NCBI GenBank assembly: GCA_000953735.1
Contig: LN554852.1
Location: 496,001 to 560,000 of the forward strand
Source of the DNA: Moritella viscosa
GTDB lineage: Bacteria > Pseudomonadota > Gammaproteobacteria > Enterobacterales > Moritellaceae
Length of the DNA: 64,000 nt
Reading direction: 5' to 3'
Shown here: positions 1 to 10,746 of the stretch, one piece after another
Numbering within the stretch: the first letter of the stretch is position 1
Layout: each line of letters opens with the position of its first letter
The notes under the pieces: generated by a model
The model's input: the letters and a program-made list of their open reading frames with translations, nothing else
Told to the model about the DNA's origin: nothing
The model's database searches: none
Made by a program: the position numbers and the translations under genes

Positions 1-98
1 TGTTCATCAACATGGTTGAAAGTTAGTTATTTTTAGTTATTTATGCTTTTATCAAAAAGCGAGAGGGGAATGTGGGAGCGAAGAGTGCAGCTGCTTGA

Positions 99-134
99 GA
101 TATAAAAAGCAGCGAGGACGCTGCTTTTTATATC
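99..134. terminator. Bidirectional terminator hairpin downstream of nadB
   Basis: A perfect 16-bp inverted repeat (99-114 and 119-134) with a 4-base AGGA loop. It is GC-rich near the loop and has A and T runs on its outer sides, so it would work as a Rho-independent terminator on both strands. It ends nadB transcripts, which run leftward. Positions 1-98 hold no gene I can support. Confidence 0.85.
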
Positions 135-195
135 TTGTTGTAATCCAATTTTCTGACGAAGTAATTGATTACTTATTTAATGTTATGGGTATAAA

Positions 196-1800
196 TTATA
201 ACTTAGGCTGTAAAATTGTTGGTTTAGGTTCGTCGAATTGCTCTGGATAGTCGAGGGTGTAGTGTAAGCCACGACTTTCTTTGCGATCTAACGCACAACG
301 AATGATCAAGTCTGCAACCGTCACTAGATTTCTTAGTTCCAACAAGTTGTTACTGACACGGAAGTTACTGTAGTACTCGTCAATTTCTTGTTGCAATAGG
401 TTCACACGGCGCAGGGCGCGCTCTAGACGTTTTGTCGTTCTTACAATCCCCACGTAATCCCACATAAATAGACGTAGTTCGTGCCAGTTATGTTGAATAA
501 TGACTTCTTCATCTGAGTTCGTCACTTTACTCTCATCCCAGGCTGGAATACGGTAATCTTTACGGGTTTTATGCAGTTTTGATAAAATATCGTCTGCCGC
601 TGCGTGGGCAAACACAATACATTCTAATAATGAGTTACTGGCTAAACGGTTAGCGCCGTGTAACCCCGTATAAGCGACCTCACCAATGGCGTATAAGCCA
701 CGCATATCGGTTTGACCTGTTAAGTCAGTCATTACACCACCACAGGTATAATGCGCCGCGGGTACTGCAGGGATTGGATCCGTGGTGATATCAATACCTA
801 GCTTCAAGCAACGCTCATAAATAGTCGGGAAATGACCAATAACAAACTCAGCGGGTTTATGGCTGATATCTAAATACACACAATCACTGCCTAGGCGTTT
901 CATTTCAAAGTCTATTGCACGGGCAACAATATCACGCGGTGCTAACTCTGCTCGTTCATCGAAACTTGGCATAAATCGGGTGCCATCGGCATGACGTAAA
1001 TATGCACCTTCACCACGTAATGCTTCAGTTAATAAGAAATTTTTTGCATCTGGGTGAAATAAACAGGTAGGGTGGAATTGATTGAATTCCATATTGGCGA
1101 CACGGCAACCTGCGCGCCATGCCATGGCAATACCGTCACCACTAGAGACATCAGGATTACTGGTATATTGGTAAACCTTACTTGCACCGCCCGTTGCTAA
1201 GATAACAAAGCGTGCTTTAATCACTTCTACTTTCTCGGCTTCTCGGTTCCACACATAAGCACCGACAATACGGTTGGTCGCTTGGTTAAGCTGTTTAGTC
1301 GAAATAAGATCAACCGCGTTAAAACGTTCCATTAAGGTAATGTTAGGATGTTGACTGACATTTTCGATTAACGTAGTTTGTACCGCTTTACCAGTGGCAT
1401 CTGCGGCATGCAAGATACGGCGATGGCTATGACCACCTTCTTTGGTGAGATGATAATGTTGTTCGCCATTATCATCGGCTACTTGATCAAATGGTGCGCC
1501 TTTATCTATTAACCAGTTTAAGCTGGCGGCGGCGCTGCTTGCTGTAAAGCTAACGGTATCTTCATCACATAAACCAGCACCAGCCACAAGGGTATCAGAC
1601 ACATGACCTTCTACACTATCCGCTTCATCAAAAACGGCGGCGATACCACCTTGTGCGTAGAGAGTTGAGCCTTCGGTTAAGCTACTCTTACTTAATACTG
1701 TCACTTTAGCGTGATCAGCAAGTTTTAAAGCAAGTGAGAGTCCTGCGGCACCACTGCCGATAATCAGTACATCGCTTTGGTATTCCGCATTTGTTCTCAT
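196..1800 (-). CDS. nadB: L-aspartate oxidase
   Basis: Flavoenzyme that oxidises L-aspartate to iminoaspartate, the first step of de novo NAD synthesis, in the cytoplasm. The N-terminus carries the FAD dinucleotide-binding motif (Gly15, Gly17, Gly20). The succinate dehydrogenase/fumarate reductase flavoprotein fold follows, with the HRRILHAAD active-site segment near residue 125 and the RLASNSLLE motif near 390. At 534 residues it matches the family length. It is divergent from rpoE, as in E. coli and Vibrio. The ATG start at 1800 leaves 235 bp to rpoE for the two promoters. Confidence 0.97.
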   Translation of the reverse strand: MRTNAEYQSDVLIIGSGAAGLSLALKLADHAKVTVLSKSSLTEGSTLYAQGGIAAVFDEADSVEGHVSDTLVAGAGLCDEDTVSFTASSAAASLNWLIDKGAPFDQVADDNGEQHYHLTKEGGHSHRRILHAADATGKAVQTTLIENVSQHPNITLMERFNAVDLISTKQLNQATNRIVGAYVWNREAEKVEVIKARFVILATGGASKVYQYTSNPDVSSGDGIAMAWRAGCRVANMEFNQFHPTCLFHPDAKNFLLTEALRGEGAYLRHADGTRFMPSFDERAELAPRDIVARAIDFEMKRLGSDCVYLDISHKPAEFVIGHFPTIYERCLKLGIDITTDPIPAVPAAHYTCGGVMTDLTGQTDMRGLYAIGEVAYTGLHGANRLASNSLLECIVFAHAAADDILSKLHKTRKDYRIPAWDESKVTNSDEEVIIQHNWHELRLFMWDYVGIVRTTKRLERALRRVNLLQQEIDEYYSNFRVSNNLLELRNLVTVADLIIRCALDRKESRGLHYTLDYPEQFDEPKPTILQPKL

Positions 1801-1951
1801 AGTTTCCGCTCGATTTGTAGTATGCTGTTATGACTAACTCTAAGTAGGGCATTATAAGCTTTAAATCTCGGGCAATAAAAAGGTATTTTGATTTATTTGT
1901 TCTTATTTTGATTTAATTAGCACAATGGCGAACTTTATTTGGTGTTAAAAC

Positions 1952-1978
1952 GAACTTTATTTATATAACGCAGTCTGA
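1952..1978 (+). promoter_or_regulatory. Sigma-E dependent promoter of rpoE
   Basis: GAACTT at 1952-1957 and TCTGA at 1974-1978, separated by 16 bases, match the E. coli sigma-E consensus (GGAACTT, 15-16 bases, TCTGA). The expected start point is about 1985, giving a leader of about 50 nt. This implies that rpoE-rseABC is autoregulated, as known in E. coli. A second GAACTT at 1930-1935 has no partner -10 element. Confidence 0.8.
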
Positions 1979-2035
1979 AAAATACACATTAGTAATACTA
2001 GTGTCATCAGAATAATAAGAGGTTATGAGTTACTA

Positions 2036-2614
2036 ATGAGTGCAAAAGAGACGGACTTGCAATTAGTTGAGCGAGTTCAAGGCGGTGACAAGGCCGCATT
2101 TAATCTATTGGTGACTAAATACCAACAGAAAGTTGCGAACCTGATTTCACGTTACGTTTCAGCCAGTGGTGATGTTGCAGATGTGACTCAGGAAGTGTTT
2201 ATTAAAGCGTATCGTGCGTTGCCTAATTTTAGAGGTGATAGCGCGTTTTATACTTGGCTATATCGGATTGCCAGTAATACCGCTAAGAATTATTTAATTG
2301 CGCAAAGTCGACGACCGCCTGCGAATGATATTGATGCGGCAGATGCGGAATTTTACGAAGGTAATGATGGCATGCGCGAGTCATCAACACCAGAACGGGT
2401 TATTTTGGCGGAAGAGATGAAAGCGGTTATTTTTTCTGCTATTGACGCGTTACCTGATGAATTACGTACCGCGATAACATTACGTGAAATGGAAGGCATG
2501 AGTTATGACGATATTAGTATTGTTATGAGTTGCCCAGTGGGTACTGTTCGCTCACGTATTTTTCGAGCGCGTGAAGCGATTGAAGTAAAATTAAAACCCT
2601 TACTTCAACAGTAA
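2036..2614 (+). CDS. rpoE: RNA polymerase sigma-E factor
   Basis: Extracytoplasmic-function sigma factor of 192 residues directing the envelope-stress regulon. Region 2 (about residues 20-95, including the DVTQEVFIKAYRALPNFRG stretch) and region 4 (about 130-185, with the helix-turn-helix around SYDDISIVMSCPVGTVRSR) are both intact. It heads the rpoE-rseA-rseB-rseC operon, whose later genes control its release. The SD-like AAGAGG at 2017-2022 is 13 bases from this ATG, and a three-codon frame (2025-2036) lies in between. That spacing is unusual, but no better start exists because the N-terminus MSAKETDLQLVERVQ matches the family. Confidence 0.97.
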   Translation: MSAKETDLQLVERVQGGDKAAFNLLVTKYQQKVANLISRYVSASGDVADVTQEVFIKAYRALPNFRGDSAFYTWLYRIASNTAKNYLIAQSRRPPANDIDAADAEFYEGNDGMRESSTPERVILAEEMKAVIFSAIDALPDELRTAITLREMEGMSYDDISIVMSCPVGTVRSRIFRAREAIEVKLKPLLQQ

Positions 2615-2656
2615 GTTAAACACAGATTACGGACGAGTAAATTTAGGTAATTAATT

Positions 2657-3205
2657 ATGATAGAAAAAGAACGTTTATCCTCCTTAGTAGACAATGAATA
2701 TATTGATGCTGCACTACTTGATGAGCTAGGCAAGGATGAAGCATTGTCTTCAAGTTGGCAGCATTACCACATGATCGGTGATGTGATGCGCGGTGAAACA
2801 CCTACAACGGTTAATTTAGATCTTACCCGTGCAATTACAGCGGCTATCGCCGAAGAACCTGAACTGAGAATGCCAAAAGAAAGTGCAAACGACAGCTCTT
2901 TCTATCAGAAAGTAATTCAGCCTTGGCTAAAAACGGGTGGTCAATTTGCTATTGCCGCATCGGTTGCGTTAATGGTAATTACGGGCGTGCAATACAGTAA
3001 TACCGAAGCACCTGTAACAGGACTTGAGCCAGCACTGAATGTGATGCCGTTTGCCGGTGTTGCATCACCAGTAAGTTTTAGTGTTGAATCACCTGATTCA
3101 CGTCAAGTACAGCCAGAATTTACGGATGAAGAAAAGGTAGAACAAGTGCGTCGTATTAATGCATTTGTACTTGATCATCAATTACAAAAACGCATCCAGC
3201 AATAA
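2657..3205 (+). CDS. rseA: Anti-sigma-E factor RseA
   Basis: Single-pass inner-membrane anti-sigma factor that holds sigma-E inactive until DegS and RseP cleave it. Residues 1-90 form the cytoplasmic sigma-binding domain (with the WQHYHMIGDVMRGE signature near 34-47). A hydrophobic segment at about 95-112 is the membrane anchor, and the remaining about 70 residues are periplasmic and should contact RseB. Length (182) is close to the family's. It lies 42 bp after rpoE in the same operon. Confidence 0.93.
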   Translation: MIEKERLSSLVDNEYIDAALLDELGKDEALSSSWQHYHMIGDVMRGETPTTVNLDLTRAITAAIAEEPELRMPKESANDSSFYQKVIQPWLKTGGQFAIAASVALMVITGVQYSNTEAPVTGLEPALNVMPFAGVASPVSFSVESPDSRQVQPEFTDEEKVEQVRRINAFVLDHQLQKRIQQ

Positions 3206-3218
3206 TAGTGAGCCAGTA

Positions 3219-4259
3219 ATGTTCAAGAAAAGTGTTGGTTTGTGGATAGTGTTGTTTTCATTTTTTACGCCACAGGCATGGAGTGAAGCAACGTCAAGCA
3301 GTAAACAACTCGATAATAGTGTTGCTAATAAGAGTGTTTCAGGACAACCAAAATTATCCGCTGATGCATTGCTAGATAACATGAAAACGGCGTTTAAGCA
3401 GTTAAATTATGATCTGTCTTATGTCGAAATTGAACGTGGTAGAATTACCCCAATGCGTTATAGTCATGGGGTAATTGATGGTGTGTCTGTTGGACATTTA
3501 CTGTCATTAAATGGTAATCCACGTGAATATTTACGTCGCGGTAATATCACCAGTTTCTTTGAAGCTGAGCAGCCTGGTTATTCGTTATCATCAACCGCTA
3601 TTCCAGGGTTATTATTTGATTTAATGGCAACTGAATTGACGCTTGATGATAGCTTATACCAAGCGATTTATGTGGGTGGGAAATCACGCGTGACAGGGCG
3701 TTTAAGTCAAATTGTACGTGTTGTGCCGAATGATAAATATCGTTTTGGTTATTTAATCTGGATAGACTTAACCACCAATTTACCGCTGCGTATTGACATG
3801 ATTAAAGACAGTGGTGAAGTGGTGTTCCAAGTGATGGCTATTTCACTGTATCAATTCCCAGATGTGACGCCTTGGTTAGAGCAGCTTAATGCGGTAAAAT
3901 TGCCACCGGTATTATCAGCAATGCAAACTCAAGCATTAATGCCTAAAGCAACGAAATCGGAGTGGAAAGCCACTTGGATACCTGATGGTTTCAAACAAAT
4001 TATGAGTAACAAACACCAGATCGCAGGTATAGGTCAAACAATTGATTATATGCAGTTTTCTGATGGGTTGGTCGATATATCTATCTATGTTAATACCAAT
4101 GTGAAAGCGGGTAGTTTAAGTCAAGGGTTAGGTGTATCGGGGCAAATTAGTTTACAATCTAAAATTACAGACGATATTGAGATTGTCGTGGTGGGTGAAG
4201 TGCCTAGCTTTACCGCTAAGAAAATTGCTGAATCAGTCGTCCGTAATATTGATAACTAA
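3219..4259 (+). CDS. rseB: Periplasmic sigma-E regulator RseB
   Basis: MucB/RseB family protein that binds the periplasmic part of RseA and shields it from DegS; mislocalised lipopolysaccharide or porins relieve this. I start it at the ATG at 3219, not at the upstream in-frame ATG at 3159. From 3219 the product begins with a clear signal peptide (MFKK, a hydrophobic stretch, then QAWSEA, cleavage near residue 22), and the 3159 extension would lie inside rseA. The mature protein has the N-terminal lipoprotein-like domain and the smaller C-terminal domain. It gives 346 residues, 13 bp after rseA. Confidence 0.92.
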   Translation: MFKKSVGLWIVLFSFFTPQAWSEATSSSKQLDNSVANKSVSGQPKLSADALLDNMKTAFKQLNYDLSYVEIERGRITPMRYSHGVIDGVSVGHLLSLNGNPREYLRRGNITSFFEAEQPGYSLSSTAIPGLLFDLMATELTLDDSLYQAIYVGGKSRVTGRLSQIVRVVPNDKYRFGYLIWIDLTTNLPLRIDMIKDSGEVVFQVMAISLYQFPDVTPWLEQLNAVKLPPVLSAMQTQALMPKATKSEWKATWIPDGFKQIMSNKHQIAGIGQTIDYMQFSDGLVDISIYVNTNVKAGSLSQGLGVSGQISLQSKITDDIEIVVVGEVPSFTAKKIAESVVRNIDN

Positions 4260-4344
4260 TTTTTCTAGCGCGCGTAGCCGTACTTAACAATAAAAGATGA
4301 CTTGTTAAGTCGGTTACGATTGTTTTATATAAGGCATTTACCGT

Positions 4345-4824
4345 ATGATTATTGAAACAGCTATCGTTCAAAGTGTTACTGGTGATCAGGTTTCGGTACA
4401 GTGCGAAAGTCAATCTGCTTGTAACCATTGTCATGCGAGTGATAACTGCGGAACAGGGACAGTAGCCAAAGCATTCCCACATCGGATTCACCGTTTTATG
4501 GTCACTAAAACAGCAGATGTTGTTGCGGGTGACAAAATCGAAATTGGTTTACGTGAAAAAAATTTAGTCACCAGTGCAATGTTGGTTTACTTGTTACCAT
4601 TAGCGGTAATTTTACTCTCACTTGGTCTTGGCCAGTATTTATCACAAGTTTCCCAATTTGAAGGTGAAGGCTTGGTTATTCTCGCGGCTTTTGTTGGTGG
4701 CTACATTGGTTTTAGTTGCACGCGAAAATTAAGCGCTATATTTGATCAACGCTTTGATTTTAAACCTAAAATGCTAGGTGTTGTGGTTCAATCGGAAGTG
4801 ATAGGGCAATGGCGCGCTGATTAA
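4345..4824 (+). CDS. rseC: SoxR-reducing / sigma-E accessory membrane protein RseC
   Basis: Fourth gene of the sigma-E operon; in E. coli RseC is a positive modulator of sigma-E and takes part in reducing SoxR. The N-terminal region has a Cys cluster (Cys20, 26, 29, 35) that could bind an Fe-S centre or metal. Two hydrophobic segments (about 76-97 and 108-125) place it in the inner membrane. Length 159 is typical. Confidence 0.92.
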   Translation: MIIETAIVQSVTGDQVSVQCESQSACNHCHASDNCGTGTVAKAFPHRIHRFMVTKTADVVAGDKIEIGLREKNLVTSAMLVYLLPLAVILLSLGLGQYLSQVSQFEGEGLVILAAFVGGYIGFSCTRKLSAIFDQRFDFKPKMLGVVVQSEVIGQWRAD

Positions 4825-4915
4825 AAGCAATGAAAGATAGCAGTCATCCCTTAAATCCGTTAAAATCCGCCTCATTAAGTGTCATATCTACTAAGTATTG
4901 GATATTATCTAACTC

Positions 4916-6712
4916 ATGAAACACATTCGTAATTTTTCAATTATTGCCCATATCGATCACGGTAAATCTACTTTATCAGATCGTTTGATCTCATTTTGTG
5001 GTGGTTTATCTGACCGTGAAATGGCTGCACAGGTTCTTGACTCAATGGATATTGAGCGTGAGCGTGGCATTACAATTAAAGCACAAAGCGTAACGCTGGA
5101 TTATAAAGCGAAGGATGGTGAAACTTACCAACTTAACTTTATTGATACTCCAGGGCACGTGGACTTCAGCTATGAGGTTTCTCGCTCATTAGCAGCCTGT
5201 GAGGGTGCTTTACTTGTTGTCGACGCTGGTCAAGGCGTAGAAGCACAAACTCTCGCAAACTGTTATACCGCGATGGAGATGGATCTGGAAGTTGTGCCAA
5301 TCCTTAATAAAATCGATTTACCTGCCGCCGATCCTGATCGCGTAGCAGAAGAAATCGAAGATATCATCGGTATCGATGCAATGGAAGCGACGCGTTGCTC
5401 TGCAAAAACTGGTTTAGGTATCGAAGACGTACTTGAAACAATTGTCAGAGAAATTCCATGTCCATCAGAAGGTTCTGAAGACGCACCGCTACAAGCGTTG
5501 ATCATCGATTCATGGTTTGATAACTACCAAGGTGTTGTATCTTTGGTACGTATTACTAACGGTGTATTACGTAAAGGTGACAAGATTACTGTTATGTCTA
5601 CGGGTGAATCTCATCTTGTTGATAAAGCCGGTATCTTCACACCAAAACAAACAGATACAGATATATTACACTGTGGTGAAGTTGGTTTTGTTATCTGCGG
5701 TATTAAAGATATTTTAGGCGCACCAGTAGGTGATACGCTCACAAATACACGTAACCCTGCTGATGCACCCGTACCTGGTTTCAGTAAAGTTAAGCCTCAG
5801 GTTTATGCGGGCATGTTCCCAATTAGCTCTGACGACTATGAAGCGTTCCGTGATGCACTGGGTAAACTCAGTCTTAACGATGCGTCTTTATTCTATGAAC
5901 CAGAAAGTTCTTCAGCACTTGGTTTTGGTTTCCGTTGTGGTTTCTTAGGTCTATTACACATGGAAATCATTCAAGAACGTTTAGAACGTGAATACGATCT
6001 TGAATTGATTACGACTGCACCAACGGTTGTTTACGAAGTAGAAACCAAAAAAGGTGAAGTTATTTACGTTGATAGCCCGGCTAAATTACCAGCAATCAAT
6101 GATATTGAAGAAATCCGCGAACCAATTGCAGAATGTAACATCCTCGTACCACAAGAGTACCTAGGTAATGTAATTACGCTTTGTATTGCTAAGCGTGGTG
6201 TACAAACGAAGATGGATTATCACGGTAAGCAAGTTGCATTAACTTACGAGATCCCGATGGGTGAAGTAGTGATGGACTTCTTTGACCGTTTGAAATCAAC
6301 AAGCCGTGGTTATGCGTCTCTAGATTATTCTTTCATTCACTTTAGTGTTGCTGACATGGTACGTGTTGATGTATTAATCAATACTGACCGTGTTGATGCA
6401 TTAGCGATGATCACTCACCGTGACAATGCGATGAATCGTGGTCGTTTACTGGTTGAAAAGATGAAGGAACTTATTCCTCGTCAAATGTTTAACATTGCAA
6501 TCCAGGCCGTTATTGGTTCACAAGTGATTGCTCGTAGTACCGTTAAACAAATGCGTAAAAACGTAATTGCAAAATGTTATGGTGGTGATATTAGCCGTAA
6601 GAAAAAACTGCTACAGAAGCAAAAAGACGGTAAGAAACGCATGAAGCAAGTAGGTAATGTTGAAGTACCTCAAGAAGCCTTCTTGGCTGTGTTACATATC
6701 GGAAAGGATTAG
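4916..6712 (+). CDS. lepA: Elongation factor 4 (LepA)
   Basis: Translational GTPase of 598 residues that acts on the ribosome (EF4; back-translocation or initiation-related role). The G1 loop AHIDHGKST (about residues 12-20), the DTPGHVDF G3 element and NKIDLP G4 element are intact. The C-terminal lysine-rich LepA-specific domain ends near [14 protein letters not shown]. It is followed after 4 bp by lepB, the conserved lepAB pair. Confidence 0.98.
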   Translation: MKHIRNFSIIAHIDHGKSTLSDRLISFCGGLSDREMAAQVLDSMDIERERGITIKAQSVTLDYKAKDGETYQLNFIDTPGHVDFSYEVSRSLAACEGALLVVDAGQGVEAQTLANCYTAMEMDLEVVPILNKIDLPAADPDRVAEEIEDIIGIDAMEATRCSAKTGLGIEDVLETIVREIPCPSEGSEDAPLQALIIDSWFDNYQGVVSLVRITNGVLRKGDKITVMSTGESHLVDKAGIFTPKQTDTDILHCGEVGFVICGIKDILGAPVGDTLTNTRNPADAPVPGFSKVKPQVYAGMFPISSDDYEAFRDALGKLSLNDASLFYEPESSSALGFGFRCGFLGLLHMEIIQERLEREYDLELITTAPTVVYEVETKKGEVIYVDSPAKLPAINDIEEIREPIAECNILVPQEYLGNVITLCIAKRGVQTKMDYHGKQVALTYEIPMGEVVMDFFDRLKSTSRGYASLDYSFIHFSVADMVRVDVLINTDRVDALAMITHRDNAMNRGRLLVEKMKELIPRQMFNIAIQAVIGSQVIARSTVKQMRKNVIAKCYGGDISRKKKLLQKQKDGKKRMKQVGNVEVPQEAFLAVLHIGKD

Positions 6713-6716
6713 ATAA

Positions 6717-7631
6717 ATGGCAACCTATTTTTCACTGATATTGGTATTGGTTACTTTCGTTAGCGGTATTATTTGGGCGTTAGATAAACTGATTTGGGAG
6801 AAGGCTCGCGCTGAAAAAGTCGCATTTGCCCAAACTCAAGCGGAATTACCAGCAGAAGCTATTGCAAAATTAGGGCAAGAATCTTTTATTGTTGAAAATG
6901 CAAAATCGATCTTCCCTGTGATTGCAGCAGTGATGGTATTACGTTCATTTTTATACGAACCATTTCAAATTCCATCCGGATCTATGATGCCAACTTTATT
7001 AGTTGGTGATTTTATTCTGGTTGAAAAATTTAGTTATGGCGTTAAAGATCCGGTATTACGTTCTACACTTATCGAAACAGGTAAACCAGAACGTGGCGAT
7101 GTCGCGGTATTTAAATACCCGCCACAGCCAACAATTGATTACATTAAACGTGTGGTCGGTTTGCCGGGTGATCGTATAGCCTATCGTGGAAAGCAGGTTT
7201 TCATTCAACAAGCATGCAGCGGAACAAACTGCGCAGGGTTTAAAAAACTCGATCTGAGTTTAGTCGAAATTGGCAAATTTAAAGATCAAATGGTTGAATT
7301 ACAGCAATATACAGAACAGCTTGGGGATGTTAAACACAATATTTTAATTAATCCTAGCCGTCCTGATCTAGCGCGTGATTTTTATCAGCAAGATAATCCG
7401 CCAACCCGTCAATACGAATGGGTTGTACCGGACGGTCATTATTTCATGATGGGTGATAACCGAGATAATAGTGCTGATAGCCGTTTTTGGGGTTTTGTTC
7501 CGGAAGCAAATTTAGTCGGAAAGGCTGTGTTCATTTGGACGAGTTTCGAATTTGAACGCGACCCTGATTCTTTATTACCTGGTTGGATCCCAACGGGTAT
7601 ACGCTTTAGTCGTATTGGCAAGTTAAAATAA
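6717..7631 (+). CDS. lepB: Signal peptidase I
   Basis: Inner-membrane serine protease that removes signal peptides from exported proteins. Two membrane segments (about 3-22 and 62-78) precede the periplasmic catalytic domain. The Ser/Lys dyad is visible as Ser89 in PSGSM and Lys144 in [12 protein letters not shown], and the [11 protein letters not shown] box follows. At 304 residues it is a little shorter than the E. coli enzyme (324). It is tightly coupled to lepA. Confidence 0.98.
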   Translation: MATYFSLILVLVTFVSGIIWALDKLIWEKARAEKVAFAQTQAELPAEAIAKLGQESFIVENAKSIFPVIAAVMVLRSFLYEPFQIPSGSMMPTLLVGDFILVEKFSYGVKDPVLRSTLIETGKPERGDVAVFKYPPQPTIDYIKRVVGLPGDRIAYRGKQVFIQQACSGTNCAGFKKLDLSLVEIGKFKDQMVELQQYTEQLGDVKHNILINPSRPDLARDFYQQDNPPTRQYEWVVPDGHYFMMGDNRDNSADSRFWGFVPEANLVGKAVFIWTSFEFERDPDSLLPGWIPTGIRFSRIGKLK

Positions 7632-7633
7632 TT

Positions 7634-8305
7634 ATGACCATTATATTAGAAAGATTACAAACTGTATTAGGTTACCAGTATCAAGACGCTAGCCTACTGC
7701 AACAAGCACTGACGCACCGTAGTGCTTATTTCAAGCATAACGAACGCCTTGAATTTTTAGGTGATTCAGTACTTGGTTTTATTATCTCGGATGCATTATT
7801 TTGCAAATTCCCTGAAGTACCAGAAGGTGATTTAAGCCGAATGCGTGCAACCTTAGTGAAAGGGCTAACGCTCGCTGAGATTGCTCGTGAATTTGAACTA
7901 AGTGAATGTTTAATCTTAGGTCCAGGTGAATTAAAAAGTGGTGGGTTCCGTCGAGAATCTATCCTTGCAGATACAGTTGAAGCCTTAATCGGTGCTATGT
8001 ATCTGGATAGCGATATCGAGAAAACACGTGAACGTGTACTGGCTTGGTATGCATCACGTCTAGCAACGATCAAACCTGGTATTGGTCAGAAAGATGCTAA
8101 AACACAACTACAAGAATGGCTGCAAGGACGTAAGCAAGCTCTTCCATTGTATCAAGTAGTGGAAGTTAAAGGTGAAGCTCATAATCAAGAGTTTACTATT
8201 CATTGCGTTATTGAAGGCCTAGAGCAACCTGTTGAAGGTAAAGGTACTAGTCGTCGTAAAGCAGAACAAGAAGCAGCTCAAAAAGCATTGGAGCAATTAC
8301 AATGA
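7634..8305 (+). CDS. rnc: Ribonuclease III
   Basis: Double-strand-specific endoribonuclease that processes rRNA and structured mRNAs. The catalytic signature [11 protein letters not shown] (residues 38-47) carries the metal-binding acidic residues, with the second acidic set in [14 protein letters not shown] double-stranded RNA-binding domain fills the last about 70 residues. It is 223 residues long. Its stop overlaps the era start (ATGA at 8302-8305), indicating translational coupling, and it lies 2 bp after lepB. Confidence 0.98.
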   Translation: MTIILERLQTVLGYQYQDASLLQQALTHRSAYFKHNERLEFLGDSVLGFIISDALFCKFPEVPEGDLSRMRATLVKGLTLAEIAREFELSECLILGPGELKSGGFRRESILADTVEALIGAMYLDSDIEKTRERVLAWYASRLATIKPGIGQKDAKTQLQEWLQGRKQALPLYQVVEVKGEAHNQEFTIHCVIEGLEQPVEGKGTSRRKAEQEAAQKALEQLQ

Positions 8306-9213
8306 GTGATATGACTTATAGCGGCTTTGTTGCTATCGTTGGTCGTCCTAACGTAGGTAAATCAACGTTACTAAACCGCATTTTGGGACAAAAGGTAAGT
8401 ATTACCTCGCGTAAACCACAAACGACTCGTCACCGTATTCTAGGTATTGATACTGAAGAAAATCGTCAAACTGTGTATGTTGATACTCCAGGTCTTCACA
8501 TTGATGAAAAACGTGCAATTAACCGTTTAATGAACCGCGCAGCTAGCAGCTCATTAAAAGATATTGATGTTGATGCTGTGATTTTTGTTGTTGATGGTAC
8601 CCGTTGGACTGAAGACGATGACATGGTATTAAACAAGCTACGTGATATTAAATGTCCAATTTATTTGGCGATTAATAAAACCGATGCGATTAAAGATAAA
8701 GCTGAAGAGCTGATGCCACATTTGCAGGTATTGGCAGCGAAATTTAACTTTACGGAAATTATCCCTATCTCTGCAACGAAAGGGACCAACGTAGAAATGC
8801 TACGTGGTATTTGTTCGCAGCAGTTACAAGAAGGTGATTTTTACTTCCCTGAAGATTATGTAACGGATCGTTCTTCACGTTTCATGGCATCTGAAATCAT
8901 TCGTGAAAAATTGATGCGTTTCACCGGCCAAGAATTACCTTACTCAACCACGGTTGAGATCGAGCAGTTTAAAGTCAGTGAAAACGGCACATTCCATATC
9001 AATGCGTTAATTTTAGTTGAGCGTGATACTCAAAAACGTATGGTTATTGGTAATAAAGGCTCGAAACTAAAAACCATTGGTACCGAAGCTAGACGTGATA
9101 TGGAAACTTTGTTTGATAATAAAGTATTCCTAGAATGTTGGGTGAAAGTGAAATCTGGTTGGGCTGATGATGAACGTGCACTTCGTAGCTTAGGTTACGG
9201 AGATGAAGTGTAA
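8302..9213 (+). CDS. era: GTPase Era
   Basis: Ras-like GTPase that binds the 3' end of 16S rRNA in 30S assembly. The G1 loop GRPNVGKS is at residues 14-21, with DTPGLH (G3) and NKTD (G4) following. The C-terminal KH domain (around [13 protein letters not shown]) binds RNA. 303 residues is the family length. It overlaps rnc by 4 bp. Confidence 0.98.
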   Translation: MSDMTYSGFVAIVGRPNVGKSTLLNRILGQKVSITSRKPQTTRHRILGIDTEENRQTVYVDTPGLHIDEKRAINRLMNRAASSSLKDIDVDAVIFVVDGTRWTEDDDMVLNKLRDIKCPIYLAINKTDAIKDKAEELMPHLQVLAAKFNFTEIIPISATKGTNVEMLRGICSQQLQEGDFYFPEDYVTDRSSRFMASEIIREKLMRFTGQELPYSTTVEIEQFKVSENGTFHINALILVERDTQKRMVIGNKGSKLKTIGTEARRDMETLFDNKVFLECWVKVKSGWADDERALRSLGYGDEV

Positions 9214-9226
9214 ATAGCTTTATTGC

Positions 9227-9934
9227 ATGGACTTACAAAACGCTTTTGTACTGCACCGTCGACCTTTTAAGGAGTCGAGTTTACTCATCGACTTCTTTAC
9301 CATTAATGATGGTAAAATTTCGTTAGTGGGACGAGCAGGCCGAGGGCGTAAGAACAGTCAAAGTGCAATTTTACAGCCGTTTACCTTACTTAATATCGCC
9401 TATGCCGGCAAAGGTGGGTTAAAATCCATGCGTCAGGTAGAGGCGGTATCTAATTCATTACCGCTCTCAGGTCGGCATCTCTATGCTAGCTTTTATCTCA
9501 ATGAATTACTCTATCGTTTACTCGCCAGTGAACAAGCGAACCCCGAACTATTCTCCCATTACCAAAATGCATTATTAGCGTTAGCCAAACAACAACCTCT
9601 TGAACCCTTATTGCGTGAATTTGAACTTAATTTAATGCAATGTTTAGGTAACATTGGTGCGTTAAGCTATTGTGCTGATACCATGGATGCTGTGTACCCC
9701 GACCGTATGTATAAATACGTACCACATGTTGGGATTGTGCCATCTATTTATAAAGTTGCAGTGGATAGCTCATTTTTAGGTAAAGATTTACTCGCCTTTG
9801 AGCAAAGACTATTTAACCAAGATAATTTAGCGGCTGCAAAACGCTTTTGCCGACAAATGTTGTTACCCTATTTGGGCAATAAGCCGCTGAAAAGCAGAGA
9901 ACTATTTATTAATAAGGGAATTAAACGTGAATAA
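9227..9934 (+). CDS. recO: DNA repair protein RecO
   Basis: Recombination mediator that, with RecR, loads RecA onto SSB-coated single strands and anneals DNA. The N-terminal OB fold (residues 1-80, with [19 protein letters not shown]) and the helical C-terminal domain are recognisable. 235 residues is usual. It overlaps pdxJ by 8 bp, and lies 13 bp after era. Confidence 0.95.
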   Translation: MDLQNAFVLHRRPFKESSLLIDFFTINDGKISLVGRAGRGRKNSQSAILQPFTLLNIAYAGKGGLKSMRQVEAVSNSLPLSGRHLYASFYLNELLYRLLASEQANPELFSHYQNALLALAKQQPLEPLLREFELNLMQCLGNIGALSYCADTMDAVYPDRMYKYVPHVGIVPSIYKVAVDSSFLGKDLLAFEQRLFNQDNLAAAKRFCRQMLLPYLGNKPLKSRELFINKGIKRE

Positions 9935-10664
9935 GATCTTTTTAGGTGTCAACATTGACCATATCGCAACCCTACGCCAAGCTCGAGGCACTACTTACCC
10001 AGATCCTGTGCATGCAGCATCTGTCGCTGAATTAAATGGCGCAGACGGTATTACGGTGCATTTACGTGAAGACCGTCGTCACATTGTTGATCGCGATGTT
10101 CGCGTATTAAAAGAAACCATTCAGACCCGCATGAATCTAGAAATGGCAGTGACTGCTGAAATGCTGGATATTGCGTGTGAGATCAAACCTGAGTTTGTTT
10201 GTTTAGTTCCTGAAAAACGCGAAGAGCTGACAACAGAAGGTGGTTTGGATGTACTCGGCCAACAAGATAAGATAACCCAAGCGGTTAAACGTTTAAGTGA
10301 AGCAGGTATTCTTGTATCGTTATTTATCGATGCTGACAAAGAGCAAATTGATGCAGCGGTTGCCACTGGCGCGCCGTACATTGAAGTACACACTGGTGCT
10401 TATGCGGACGCAGAGTCAGAATCATCGCAACAAGCTGAGTTGAAGAAGATCGCCGCTGGTGTGAGTTATGCGCATAATGCTGGCTTGAAAGTAAACGCAG
10501 GCCATGGTTTACATTACCATAACGTACAACCTATCGCGGCTATTCCTGAAATTTATGAATTGAATATCGGCCATGCAATCATTGCACGTGCGGCATTTGA
10601 TGGTTTAGGTAAAGCGGTTAAAGACATGCAAATCATCATGCAAGAAGCGCGTAATAACAGCTAA
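9927..10664 (+). CDS. pdxJ: Pyridoxine 5'-phosphate synthase
   Basis: Condenses 1-deoxyxylulose 5-phosphate with 3-amino-2-oxopropyl phosphate to give pyridoxine 5'-phosphate (vitamin B6 pathway). The start [14 protein letters not shown], the [12 protein letters not shown] segment and the [16 protein letters not shown] motifs of the TIM barrel are intact. It is 245 residues long. It is the last gene of the operon here: acpS, which normally follows pdxJ, is absent, and a terminator comes next. Confidence 0.98.
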   Translation: MNKIFLGVNIDHIATLRQARGTTYPDPVHAASVAELNGADGITVHLREDRRHIVDRDVRVLKETIQTRMNLEMAVTAEMLDIACEIKPEFVCLVPEKREELTTEGGLDVLGQQDKITQAVKRLSEAGILVSLFIDADKEQIDAAVATGAPYIEVHTGAYADAESESSQQAELKKIAAGVSYAHNAGLKVNAGHGLHYHNVQPIAAIPEIYELNIGHAIIARAAFDGLGKAVKDMQIIMQEARNNS

Positions 10665-10689
10665 GTTATTACCTCGTATACGTATGTAA

Positions 10690-10714
10690 AAAAGGAGCCG
10701 TGGGCTCCTTTTTA
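10690..10714. terminator. Shared terminator between convergent pdxJ and barA
   Basis: AAAGGAGCC and GGCTCCTTT arms around a GTG loop, flanked by an A run on the left and T run on the right. It can end both the rightward pdxJ operon and the leftward barA message. Confidence 0.85.
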
Positions 10715-10746
10715 TTATGTGGTTGTTAATTGATTTAGATTAGCGG

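Noticed and set aside
3159-3218. A longer rseB start at 3159
   Set aside because: It lies inside rseA and would bury the signal peptide behind 20 residues.
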